Shown: positions 8,191-15,763 of the stretch, piece by piece
Layout: the number at the start of each line of letters is the position of its first letter
Position numbering within the stretch: position 1 is the first letter of the stretch
From: JALZAA01 sp035316025
GTDB lineage: Bacteria; Actinomycetota; Acidimicrobiia; IMCC26256; JACDBD01
Length of the DNA stretch: 17,210 nucleotides
Assembly (NCBI GenBank): GCA_035316025.1
Contig: DATFXL010000064.1
Location: 1-17,210 of the forward strand
Direction: 5' to 3'
The notes under the pieces: model-generated
What the model was told of the DNA's origin: nothing
Databases searched by the model: none
Seen by the model: the letters and a program-made list of their open reading frames with translations, nothing else
Position numbers and translations under genes: made by a program

Positions 8191-9012
8191 ATGGGCGACA
8201 CGCGGGCGGACATGTCTCTTTCGGCGCGAGCTGTGCGCCGTGCTCACCGCACCCGTGTGCGCGCCGCGATCGCCGCCGGGGTGGTCGCCGCCCTCGCCGT
8301 GGGCGGCGTGGTCGGATGGGCGCAACTCCGCGACGACGCCAAAGCCGTCCCGAAGAAGCGCGCGGCCGCGCCGACAACCGCGACCAGCGCTGCGAAGTGG
8401 GCGCCGGCGGTCACGGCGACGCAGAAGGTGCCTCAGCTCACCGCCTACCAGGACGCAGTCGAGACGTCGCCCGCCGTCACGAAGCTGTCGGACAAGACCG
8501 AGTACAACATCCCGCGCACGTACCTCGTGACCGACCAGACCTCCCGTCCGGGCTGGCTCAATGTCCTCCTCCCGATCCGCCCGAACGGAACAACCGGTTG
8601 GATCAAGGCCAGCGACGTCACGCTGGGGACGAGTGACTACGAGATCCGCATCGAGGTCGGCGCGCACCGGCTCACGCTGCTGAAGCTCGGCCAGCCGGTC
8701 CTGCAGTCCGCGGTCGTCGTGGGCGCGGAAAAGACGCCGACGCCGCCCGGCCGGTTCTACGTGACGGACCCGCTCGACCTGCACAGCCAGCCCAACGCGG
8801 GGTACGGCGTGTTCGCGCTCGGGATCTCCGGCTACTCCGAAGTGCTGACGTCGTTCAAGGGCGGTCCCGGCCAACTCGCCGTGCACGGTACGAACAATCC
8901 CGATCAGGTCGGCCAGAACATCTCCAACGGCTGTGTCCGCGTGCCGAACGACATCATCGAGAAGATCGCATTCCAGGCGCCCCTCGGTACACCGGTCACG
9001 ATCCTCGCGTAG
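8191..9012 (+). CDS. L,D-transpeptidase, membrane-anchored (YkuD domain)
   Basis: A 273-residue protein. Residues 1-22 are basic and 23-46 form one hydrophobic segment (AAIAAGVVAALAVGGVVGWA), an uncleaved signal anchor. An Ala/Thr/Lys-rich linker follows, then an SH3-like stretch (about 105-148, ending TTGWIKASDVTL) and a YkuD catalytic domain (about 152-273). The domain has TPTPPGRFYV, H232 in VHGTN and nucleophile C248 in SNGCVRVP. Such enzymes make 3-3 crosslinks in peptidoglycan or attach proteins to it, acting outside the membrane. ATG 8191 lies at the inferred transcription start; ATG 8212 is an alternative that would keep the anchor. The short gap to the converging glycosyltransferase gene holds a small palindrome. 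Confidence 0.9.
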   Translation: MGDTRADMSLSARAVRRAHRTRVRAAIAAGVVAALAVGGVVGWAQLRDDAKAVPKKRAAAPTTATSAAKWAPAVTATQKVPQLTAYQDAVETSPAVTKLSDKTEYNIPRTYLVTDQTSRPGWLNVLLPIRPNGTTGWIKASDVTLGTSDYEIRIEVGAHRLTLLKLGQPVLQSAVVVGAEKTPTPPGRFYVTDPLDLHSQPNAGYGVFALGISGYSEVLTSFKGGPGQLAVHGTNNPDQVGQNISNGCVRVPNDIIEKIAFQAPLGTPVTILA

Positions 9013-9027
9013 GGGACATCGGCTCTG

Positions 9028-9042
9028 GGGTGTCAGGCACCC
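9028..9042. repeat. REP-like palindrome between converging genes
   Basis: GGGTGTCAGGCACCC pairs GGGTG with CACCC around TCAGG. It sits alone in the 37-base gap between the stops of the L,D-transpeptidase and the glycosyltransferase. Its GGTGTCAGGCACC core resembles, from memory, repetitive extragenic palindromes found in many bacterial genomes. It could equally be a weak bidirectional terminator. Confidence 0.3.
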
Positions 9043-9049
9043 TGCGCAC

Positions 9050-11584
9050 CTATCGCGGGGACCGAAGTGCACGCCGTACGAAGTCCGCTGATCGGCGGGC
9101 CGCCGCCACCGGTCCCTCGTCGCGCAACGTCCGCCAAGCCCGCTTGGCAAGCACGACGGCCCGCGTCGGGTCGCCTCGACGCACCGTCTCGGTCCCGTAC
9201 GGCTCGAGGGCCCGCGGCGAGGCTTCGACGGGCTCATCGAGGACCAGCGGATCCCACTCCGACGACCGAAGCGGGCGACCCTCCGCCACCCGCGCCCGGG
9301 CTCGTTCGAGCAGATCGAGGTATCGGTTGGCCTGGAGGTGGGGCGACCAGTGGAGAAGCGCGTCGCGTCGCGCACGGTTGCCCAACCGCTTCCGCTCGTG
9401 CTGATGATCGAGCAGGTGATCGAGACCGGTCACCCATTCGTCGAGGTCCGCCGCGAGCAAGCCGTTGTCGCCGTGCACGATCACCTCGCGAAACGGCTCG
9501 GTTGGGCTGGCGACGGTCGGGGTCGCGGTGAGAGCCGCCTCGAGCCATTTGATCGCGCTCTTGGCCTCGTTGAAGCGACCGCCGGGGTCGAGGGGCGCGA
9601 CGTTAATGTCGATGTCGCGAAGGGCCGCGGGCAGGCGCGTCCATGACTGAAGCGGGAGCCGGCGGATGCGGTCTGAGAAAGCGTCGAGCGCCGGTGACGG
9701 TGAGGCAAACCCGACGAGCCACAGCTCGATGTCTCGATGTCGTCCCAGGACGTCGACGATCGCGGGCTCGAGGTACGCCCAGTCCTCGTCGTGAGTATCG
9801 GTGCCGCTGAAGTACCCGAGGCGCGGCGGCCCGTCGGCGCGTGGCCGGGCGAGCTCGAGGTCCGAGAAGCGGCTCGTCAGCATGCCCACGCCGTTGTCGA
9901 AGCGTTCGGTGGGAAGTCCGGTCACGTCAGCGGCGTGGCGGCACAGGGCGTCCGTGCTTCCGATGTAGACGTCGCACGCCTCCATGGTGGTTCGGTACCG
10001 ACGCACGCCCTCGAGCCAGAGCTCGGCTTCGGGCCGCGGCAGGATGCGCAGCGCCGGGATCTCGGATGCGAGGTCCGGATCGAAGATGAGGTCGTCGACG
10101 TCGAACAACAACGGAACGCCGCCGCCGTCGCGCACGCGCTCGAGGAGAGACAGAACCTGTTTCGTGGCGGGTACGCGGTAGACGACGACCGCATCTGCGG
10201 TGTCCGCGGCGACGTCGACTCGCGGATCGCGGTAATGCAGTACCTCGGATCGCACATCGCGGAGTGCCAGAGCTTCAGCAGGTAAGCGGGCGCGGTAGCG
10301 CAACGGTGCCCCCCCGATGCCGCAGACGAACAACACCCGCTCGATGTCGCCGCTCGCCGGCCGAGGTGTAGGCCGGGCGACCAATGCCGTGAACGTGCGC
10401 TCGAGCCCGTCGAGCTGGTCGTGCAGGGACCGGACGCGCACTCCGGTGCACCCAGCTTGGAGCGAAGAGAGGAGCTCGCGGTCATCGACGAGTCGACCCA
10501 TCGCCTCCGCCAGCGCGGCGGGGTCGGCGGCGGGAACTACCAGACCGTTCCGTCCGTGGTCGACGACCTCCTCGGGTCCCAAGCTGTCGGTGCAGACGAC
10601 GGGTAGGCCGTGCAGGAGCGCTTCGCGGGTGAGGAGCGAGTACGACTCACGCATCACCGACGGGACGACCAGGACGTCGTGCCGAGCGAAGACCTGGTCG
10701 GCGGTTTCCGGCGCGAACGGCGGGTACTTGTCGACCGGCGCGCCGTCGACCGAGGCGCCCGATCGTTGGAGGTACTGGTCGATGTCGTACATCGACAGTC
10801 GCCAGCCATGTCGGGAGCGCAAGCGTTGTGCTGCGTCTACGAGGACGTGCACGCCCTTCATGGGGTTGGGCCCACCGGCGTAGAGAAAACGAACACAATC
10901 CTCCGGACCGCGTCGGTCGGTCGCGCGCTCGACCGTGGTGCCATCACCGGCGACCCCGTTCTCGTCCACTCGCAGCTTGGCGGAATCGACGCCGTTCGCG
11001 GCGAGGACTCGAACCGCGGTGGCGGACGGGGCGAAGACGACGTCTGCATGCGAGAGGTATTCGGCGAGCCGGGCCGTGCGCGCCTCGAGCCAGGTGCGGT
11101 CGACCTCGCATTCGCAGGCGCCGGCGTCGACGACGACGCAGCAGGGCTGGTACTCGCGGTCGACCAGGAACTGCCGTGCGCAGATCCACCAGAAGTCGTG
11201 CATGGTGACGACGACCCCCGCCCCTGCCGACCGGGCCGCCGGCAGCAACCCGGCGCCGATCGATTGGAGCGAATGGAAGTGGACAACGTCGGGACGCACA
11301 CGCGCCACGTGCTCGGCGAAGTCGGCAGCGATTCGCTTGTTGTCGTAGCAATTGAGGTCGTCCCACCCGATCCAAGGCCACGACGCGACCCATCGGACCT
11401 GCATGCCGGTCTCTTCCACCTCACTCCAAGAGGACGCTGGGGCTCGCTCCGCGTCGAGGCTGCCGGCGTAGACGCTCACGTCGTGCCCACGCGAGCGCAG
11501 CCCTCGCGCCACTCGCTGCGGGGTCAACGTGCCGCCGCTCACGAAGTCAGGGGGATAATGGGCGGAGACCACGAGGATGCGCAC
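9050..11584 (-). CDS. Two-module glycosyltransferase (fused GT4-type + second GT-B-type domain)
   Basis: An 844-residue protein from GTG 11584, chosen because RILVVSAHYPPDFVSGG is the normal beginning of a GT4 enzyme. The longer frame to 11686 adds a Cys/Arg-rich stretch that looks non-coding. Module 1 (about 1-400) has the GGTLTPQRVARGL donor/acceptor loop, VVHFHSL, MHDFWW, YAGGPNPMKGVHVL and the EX7E motif with E313 and E321, typical of retaining GT4 glycosyltransferases. Module 2 (about 411-760) restarts with RVLFVCGIGGAPLRYRARLP, and shows LLFDVDDLIFDPDL near 493-504, GYFSGTDTHDEDW and KWLEAALTATPTVAS, also GT-B-like. A basic C-terminal tail (about 760-844) ends the protein. It likely adds two sugars to a surface glycan or glycolipid in the cytosol. 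Sugars and acceptor are unknown. Confidence 0.9.
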   Translation of the reverse strand: MRILVVSAHYPPDFVSGGTLTPQRVARGLRSRGHDVSVYAGSLDAERAPASSWSEVEETGMQVRWVASWPWIGWDDLNCYDNKRIAADFAEHVARVRPDVVHFHSLQSIGAGLLPAARSAGAGVVVTMHDFWWICARQFLVDREYQPCCVVVDAGACECEVDRTWLEARTARLAEYLSHADVVFAPSATAVRVLAANGVDSAKLRVDENGVAGDGTTVERATDRRGPEDCVRFLYAGGPNPMKGVHVLVDAAQRLRSRHGWRLSMYDIDQYLQRSGASVDGAPVDKYPPFAPETADQVFARHDVLVVPSVMRESYSLLTREALLHGLPVVCTDSLGPEEVVDHGRNGLVVPAADPAALAEAMGRLVDDRELLSSLQAGCTGVRVRSLHDQLDGLERTFTALVARPTPRPASGDIERVLFVCGIGGAPLRYRARLPAEALALRDVRSEVLHYRDPRVDVAADTADAVVVYRVPATKQVLSLLERVRDGGGVPLLFDVDDLIFDPDLASEIPALRILPRPEAELWLEGVRRYRTTMEACDVYIGSTDALCRHAADVTGLPTERFDNGVGMLTSRFSDLELARPRADGPPRLGYFSGTDTHDEDWAYLEPAIVDVLGRHRDIELWLVGFASPSPALDAFSDRIRRLPLQSWTRLPAALRDIDINVAPLDPGGRFNEAKSAIKWLEAALTATPTVASPTEPFREVIVHGDNGLLAADLDEWVTGLDHLLDHQHERKRLGNRARRDALLHWSPHLQANRYLDLLERARARVAEGRPLRSSEWDPLVLDEPVEASPRALEPYGTETVRRGDPTRAVVLAKRAWRTLRDEGPVAAARRSADFVRRALRSPR

Positions 11585-11664
11585 GCCGGAGCGACGATAA
11601 CGCGAGGCATGCGAGCAAACGCATCCCACCCGCTGCAACAGCATCGGAAGCCGACAGGCGCATC

Positions 11665-11670
11665 TACGAT
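11665..11670 (+). promoter_or_regulatory. Candidate -10 box of the methyltransferase gene
   Basis: TACGAT fits the actinobacterial TANNNT -10 pattern, 27 bases before ATG 11698. No -35 is clear. On the opposite strand TATCGT, nine bases before GTG 11584, could serve the glycosyltransferase gene. The 113-base gap shows nothing else. Confidence 0.3.
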
Positions 11671-11697
11671 CCACGCTGTGACGCAAGGCGACGGCGC

Positions 11698-12657
11698 ATG
11701 AACAGGCGCAATCGCATCGTGGGTTCCCTCGGCGCGCTGGAGGGCACGGGGCTGGAGATCGGTGCCCTCCACCACCCGATCGTCGACCGCGCCGAGGCTC
11801 GCGTGCTCTACGTCGACCACGCTGACACTGCCGCTCTCCGTGAGAAGTACGCCGAGCACCAGCTCTCCGGCGACATCGTCGACGTGGACGTGGTATGGAG
11901 CGACGGCCGGCTGGCCCGTGCGCTCGGCGATCGAAGCCCGGTCGATTGGGTCATCGCCTCGCACGTGATCGAGCATTCCCCCAATCTGGTCGGCTGGCTG
12001 GACGAGTTGGCGGACGTGATGCGCGACGGCGCGATCCTCAGTCTCGCCGTGCCCGACAAGCGCTACTGCTTCGACATCCACCGCCGCGAGACCGATCCCG
12101 CCGACGTCGTGGGCGCCTGGCTGGCGGACAGCCGCACACCCAGCCTCGGCACCGTCTACGAGTTCTACGCCCGCATCACCACCGTCGAGACCACGCGGGC
12201 GTGGGCCGGCGCGTACGACCTCGATGGGACCGAGGACAACGTCGAGCTCGGGCTCGAGTGGGCCCGGAAGGCGGCAGCTTCCAAGGACTACTTCGACGTG
12301 CACTGCTGGACGTTCACGCCCTCATCGTTCGTTGCCACGCTGAGCACGCTGTACCGGCTCGGTCTGACGTCGTTCCGGGTTCTCTCGTTCACCCCGACGC
12401 AGTTCGGAGAACCCGAGTTCTTTTGCTCCCTGGAACGCCTACCCCGCGAACTCGACATCGCGGAGCGTCAGCGGCTGCAGCTGGCGTCGCTTCCTGTGCT
12501 CGACGGAACGACCAGGGGCGCGCCGTTGCCGACCGAGGCCGTCGTGCTCTCGGAGAAGGAAAAGCGACTCATCACGATCAAGCGCCACGTGGCAGAAACA
12601 GCTCGGCACGCCGTCGCCCGGGTCGGTCGTGCCGTTGCTCGCGGGAGGGTGGACTAG
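11698..12657 (+). CDS. SAM-dependent methyltransferase, surface-glycan type
   Basis: A 319-residue class I methyltransferase. The SAM-binding motif I is GLEIGALHHP at residues 18-27, followed by VLYVDHADTAALREKYAEH, ASHVIEHSPNLVGWLDELA (the HVIEH post-II motif, about 87-105) and LSLAVPDKRYCFDIHR. This subfamily, with its EIGAL and YVDH...LREKY signatures, is common in polysaccharide gene clusters, where it is thought to methylate sugars. The C-terminus is basic and Ala/Arg/Val-rich and may lie against the membrane. It is divergent from the fused glycosyltransferase gene, consistent with a shared glycan. The substrate is unknown. Its stop shares bases with the stop of the converging hydrolase gene. 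Confidence 0.85.
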   Translation: MNRRNRIVGSLGALEGTGLEIGALHHPIVDRAEARVLYVDHADTAALREKYAEHQLSGDIVDVDVVWSDGRLARALGDRSPVDWVIASHVIEHSPNLVGWLDELADVMRDGAILSLAVPDKRYCFDIHRRETDPADVVGAWLADSRTPSLGTVYEFYARITTVETTRAWAGAYDLDGTEDNVELGLEWARKAAASKDYFDVHCWTFTPSSFVATLSTLYRLGLTSFRVLSFTPTQFGEPEFFCSLERLPRELDIAERQRLQLASLPVLDGTTRGAPLPTEAVVLSEKEKRLITIKRHVAETARHAVARVGRAVARGRVD

Positions 12658-13469
12658 GTGCGCGAAAACTCCCGTACCAGTTCGGCCAACTCTTCGGGCT
12701 TCTCGAACGGCAGCCAGTGGGCGGCCCCATCGATCACCACGAGGCGCGCGTTCGGGATCTCGGCCGCGAACGTCTCGGCGTACACCGGCGGCACGAGGCC
12801 GTCCTGGGCACCGGCGACGACGAGCGTCGGCGCCGTGATCCGACGCAGCCGCCCGCGCAGCTTGGGGTTGTGGAGGTACGGGTCCCATCCGAGCTTGGCC
12901 GTGGCGCTGATGGCCTTCCACATCGGCAGGACCATCTCGATCGGGATCTCGACTTGCCGGCCGACGTCGCCCGTGAACTCCGACATCGCGTGCATCGCCT
13001 GCGCGATCGGGTGCGACTGGTCGGCGAAGAGCATCTCGGCCAGCTCGGCCGGCGTGCGCCCGAACATCTCCGCGATGGGCTGGCCATCGATGTGGATGCC
13101 GACCGGATTGACGAGCACCATCTTCCCGACACGCTCCGGGTAGCGCGTGGCGAGCTCCATCGCCGTCCACCCACCGAGCGACAGCCCCACGACGATCGGT
13201 GCGTCGAGTCCAAGCAGCTCCCACACGTCGAGCAGGTGGAAGACGGCGTCCTCCATGTCATCGATCTCGTCGATGCCCTCGGACTCGCCGAACCCGGGGA
13301 ATACCGGCACCATCACCGCGAACGAGTCGGCCAGGTCCTCGAGCGCCGGGTTTGTCGGCTCACCGCCGGCGGAGTGCAGGTACACGAGGGGATCACCGGA
13401 ACCGGCGCGGAACACCTGGATCTTTCCGAGGGGCGCGTCGATGCGCTCTTCCGTCAGTGTTTGCGGCAT
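12654..13469 (-). CDS. Alpha/beta hydrolase
   Basis: A 271-residue alpha/beta-hydrolase-fold enzyme, probably cytosolic. The catalytic triad is visible: nucleophile S97 in GLSLGGW, D223 in GAQDGLVPP and H251 in GAAHWLPFEKPEEL. The LHSAGGE stretch (31-37) supplies the oxyanion-hole region, and VPVFPGFGES is the typical strand-4 turn. The cap segment (about 125-190) is helical. The closest general types are epoxide hydrolase, esterase or C-C bond hydrolase; the substrate cannot be told. It starts 4 bases after the LLM oxidoreductase stop on the same strand, so the two form an operon and probably act on the same compound. The 3' end overlaps the methyltransferase stop. Confidence 0.9.
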   Translation of the reverse strand: MPQTLTEERIDAPLGKIQVFRAGSGDPLVYLHSAGGEPTNPALEDLADSFAVMVPVFPGFGESEGIDEIDDMEDAVFHLLDVWELLGLDAPIVVGLSLGGWTAMELATRYPERVGKMVLVNPVGIHIDGQPIAEMFGRTPAELAEMLFADQSHPIAQAMHAMSEFTGDVGRQVEIPIEMVLPMWKAISATAKLGWDPYLHNPKLRGRLRRITAPTLVVAGAQDGLVPPVYAETFAAEIPNARLVVIDGAAHWLPFEKPEELAELVREFSRT

Positions 13470-13473
13470 CGCG

Positions 13474-14643
13474 TTACGCCACCGCCGCCTGCGGCCGGTA
13501 CACCGGCTTGCCCTGTGGGAACTCGGCCCGCAGCTTCGGGATGACCTGATCGGCGAACAGCGCCATGTTCTTGCGCGTGAGGTGATCGGGCAGGCTTCCG
13601 AGCTGGAACAGTCCGAGCAAGTTGCCGGTCCCGAGCGCGCTGAGTGCGTCGACGAGCTGCTGGGTGACGGTCTCGGGTGATCCCACGATCGCGTAGCGAC
13701 CGTCGACGATCTGATCCCATGTCTCGACGTTGAGCATGAACGTTCCCGCCGACTTGAGGATGCTCGCCAGCGAACGGACCGACGTGTACCCGGGCGGCTG
13801 GATCGTGATCCCGGGAAGCAGCCGCTTCACGAAGTACCAGAGGTGCTCCTCGTATTCCCGGCGGGCCTGCTCGTCGGTCTCGGACACGTAGATCGGCACC
13901 AGCCAGCCCGCCTGCAGTGGGTCGGCCTCGTAGCCCTCGGCCTCGCACGCGTCGCGGAACATCGAGAAGTACCGCTTGAAGACGTCGAGGTGGAAGTACG
14001 GGATGCCCATGTACGCGTAGCGGTGGCGGGCGACGAACTCCATGGTCTCGATCGAACCCGCGCCCGGGATCCAGATCTCGGGGTGAGGTTGCTGGATCGG
14101 GCGGGGCCACGGGTTCACGTACCGGATCCGGTAGTGCTTGCTCACCCACTCGAACGGTCCCGACGTGGTCCACGCCTTCGTGATGAGGTCGTGCGCCTCC
14201 TGGAAGCGCTCGCGGGCGTGGGCGGGGTTGACTGAGAACGAGTAGTACTCGGGCCCGCCGCCGACGACCATTCCGGCAATGAGACGCCCGCCGCTGATCA
14301 CGTCGATCATGGCGAACTCCTCCGCGACCCGGGTCGGCGGGTCGTAGAGCGGCAGCGCGTTGCCGACGACCGCGATCCGTATGGTCTCTGTCTGGCGGGC
14401 GAGGATCGACGCGATCAGGTTCGGGGACGGCATGTTGCCGTAGGCGTTCTGGTGGTGCTCGTTCACGCAGACGCCGTCGAAACCAACCTCCTCGGCGTAG
14501 ACGAGCTCGTCGAGGTACGTGTTGTAGAGCTCGTGGCCGAGCATCGGGTCGTACAGCTCATTGGGGCAGGTCACCCAGGCGGGGCCGTCGTAGGTGGGCG
14601 ACAGCTGCGTATAGGGCATCAAGTGGAACGAGAAGAACCGCAC
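13474..14643 (-). CDS. LLM-class flavin-dependent oxidoreductase (luciferase-like monooxygenase)
   Basis: A 389-residue bacterial-luciferase-type TIM-barrel flavoenzyme. Evidence is the N-terminal beta strand MRFFSFHLMPYTQ, the VGFDGVCVNEHHQNAYGNMPSP stretch, RIAVVGNALPLYDPPTRVAEEFAMIDVISGGRL, GMVVGGGPEYYSF and the later PEIWIPGAGSIETMEFVA. Such enzymes use reduced FMN or F420 and O2 on aldehydes, alkanes, terpenes or similar compounds; which cofactor and substrate apply here is not decidable. The start is GTG 14643 behind a G-run (GGGGG, 5-base spacing). It is first in a two-gene operon with the alpha/beta hydrolase. The promoter overlaps a palindromic operator, so expression is probably substrate-induced. 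Confidence 0.92.
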   Translation of the reverse strand: MRFFSFHLMPYTQLSPTYDGPAWVTCPNELYDPMLGHELYNTYLDELVYAEEVGFDGVCVNEHHQNAYGNMPSPNLIASILARQTETIRIAVVGNALPLYDPPTRVAEEFAMIDVISGGRLIAGMVVGGGPEYYSFSVNPAHARERFQEAHDLITKAWTTSGPFEWVSKHYRIRYVNPWPRPIQQPHPEIWIPGAGSIETMEFVARHRYAYMGIPYFHLDVFKRYFSMFRDACEAEGYEADPLQAGWLVPIYVSETDEQARREYEEHLWYFVKRLLPGITIQPPGYTSVRSLASILKSAGTFMLNVETWDQIVDGRYAIVGSPETVTQQLVDALSALGTGNLLGLFQLGSLPDHLTRKNMALFADQVIPKLRAEFPQGKPVYRPQAAVA

Positions 14644-14678
14644 AGCGACCCCCGGACCGGCTCCTGGACCCGGCGGTC

Positions 14679-14707
14679 ACCCTAATACCCTTGACCGAAC
14701 GGTCAAG
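14679..14707 (-). promoter_or_regulatory. LLM-hydrolase operon promoter with TetR-like operator
   Basis: The perfect 18-base palindrome CTTGACCGAACGGTCAAG (14690-14707) has 8-bp arms around AA. Read on the - strand, TTGACC (14706-14701) forms a near-consensus -35 inside the palindrome, followed after 16 bases by TAGGGT (14684-14679) as -10. Repressor binding would cover the -35. Arm length and form suit a TetR-family dimer, but no regulator gene lies in the window. Confidence 0.6.
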
Positions 14708-14770
14708 TTTTCGGCTCCTGGCGAGCCGTCCGGAGACCCCGAATGGCACCGAGTGGCTGAGGGGCGCCGA

Positions 14771-14776
14771 TACGAT
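14771..14776 (+). promoter_or_regulatory. Candidate -10 of the second L,D-transpeptidase gene
   Basis: TACGAT fits the TANNNT pattern, 30 bases before the proposed CTG start, and would give a 5' leader of about 24 bases containing the AGGAG ribosome site. No good -35 is seen. Confidence 0.35.
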
Positions 14777-14795
14777 GCGCACTTTCGCGCGTCAT

Positions 14796-14800
14796 AGGAG
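14796..14800 (+). promoter_or_regulatory. Shine-Dalgarno AGGAG that decides the second transpeptidase start
   Basis: AGGAG ends exactly 6 bases before CTG 14807. An in-frame TAG at 14795-14797 overlaps it, so no start further upstream is possible. This argues for initiation at CTG rather than at GTG 14846, which has no ribosome site. Confidence 0.65.
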
Positions 14801-14806
14801 CAAGTC

Positions 14807-15748
14807 CTGAGGCAGGTCTTCCGTCCCCCCGTCCTCGTCGCGCTCGTGGTCGCGGCCCTCCTCGTCTCCGGAATCTCGGTGGCCGGCTCGGCGCTGCGCG
14901 ACGACACCGGGAGCCAGCGCGCCCGGCCGCCGATTCCCACCGCCGCCCCGGCGACCACCACCACGGCACCGGCGACGAGCACCGCGCCGCCGACGACGAT
15001 CGTCCAGCCGCCGTGGGCGAGCCTGCCGCCGGTCCCGGGCGGTCAGGTGGCGTCGGGATCACAGGGGCCGGAGGTCCAGGCGTACGAGCAGCGCCTGGCC
15101 GACCTTCACTTCGATCCGGGCCCGGTGGACGGCGTCTACGACCAGAAGACGGTCTACGCCGTCCAGGCGCTGCAGAAGCTCGGCGGCGCGACCCCGACCG
15201 GGCGTCTCACCGACGGCGACGTCTTCGCGTTGACCTTCTTCCAGTACCGGCAGCCGTTGACGGCGACACCGGAGCCCGACCGGACCGAGGTCGACATCAC
15301 GACGCAGACGCTGACTCTGTACGAGAACTACCAGCCGAAGTTGATCACGACGATGTCCTCGGGTTCGGGCGAGAACTATTGCTACGACACGCCCCGGGAG
15401 AACCCCACCCAGCACGTGTGCGAGGACGCCAACACACCGTCCGGCGACTACGCCTTCTACGAGTTCCGGCCCGGATGGGACAAGTCACCGCTCGGCGAGC
15501 TCTACAACCCCTACTACTTCAACAAGGGCATCGCCGTGCACGGGTACGACTCGGTGCCGACGACGCCGGCGTCGCACGGCTGCGTACGCATCCCGATGCA
15601 CATCGCCGAGTACTTCCACGACCTCGTGCACCGAGGCGATCCCGTGCACGTCTTCGGGGGCAAACCCGCCAAGGTCACATCGTCCACGCCCCTGGGAACG
15701 AGTCCGCCGGAGTCCGCCCCCGAGCCGATCCCCACGCTGCCGCAATAG
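14807..15748 (+). CDS. L,D-transpeptidase with peptidoglycan-binding domain, apparent CTG start
   Basis: From CTG 14807 the product has 313 residues: a basic N-terminus with a hydrophobic segment (RQVFRPPVLVALVVAALLVS) forming a signal anchor, and a Pro/Thr/Ala-rich linker (about 40-70). A PG_binding_1 domain follows (about 83-145, with GPEVQAYEQRLADLHFDPG and VDGVYDQKTVYAVQALQ), then a YkuD domain (about 160-290). The catalytic motif is H245 in VHGYD and nucleophile C259 in SHGCVRIP. Two extra cysteines (NYCYDTP, HVCEDAN) could form a disulfide. The conventional GTG at 14846 would remove the positive charges and part of the membrane segment. It crosslinks or modifies peptidoglycan outside the membrane, with a domain order different from the transpeptidase at 8191. 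Confidence 0.9.
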   Translation: MRQVFRPPVLVALVVAALLVSGISVAGSALRDDTGSQRARPPIPTAAPATTTTAPATSTAPPTTIVQPPWASLPPVPGGQVASGSQGPEVQAYEQRLADLHFDPGPVDGVYDQKTVYAVQALQKLGGATPTGRLTDGDVFALTFFQYRQPLTATPEPDRTEVDITTQTLTLYENYQPKLITTMSSGSGENYCYDTPRENPTQHVCEDANTPSGDYAFYEFRPGWDKSPLGELYNPYYFNKGIAVHGYDSVPTTPASHGCVRIPMHIAEYFHDLVHRGDPVHVFGGKPAKVTSSTPLGTSPPESAPEPIPTLPQ

Positions 15749-15763
15749 CCGCGCCCCCCGGCG

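Noticed and set aside
8065..9375. 436-codon - strand frame over the first L,D-transpeptidase
   Set aside because: Antisense shadow; the + strand frame has an anchor, domains and catalytic residues.
11585..11686. Longer N-terminus for the fused glycosyltransferase
   Set aside because: The extra 34 residues are Cys/Arg-rich and precede the canonical GT4 beginning; GTG 11584 is preferred.
10610..11701. 363-codon + strand frame opposite the fused glycosyltransferase
   Set aside because: Antisense to the GT4 module, whose motifs are intact; composition is typical of a shadow.
11895..13544. 549-codon + strand frame spanning the methyltransferase and hydrolase genes
   Set aside because: It runs out of frame through the methyltransferase and antisense through the hydrolase and shows no family motif.
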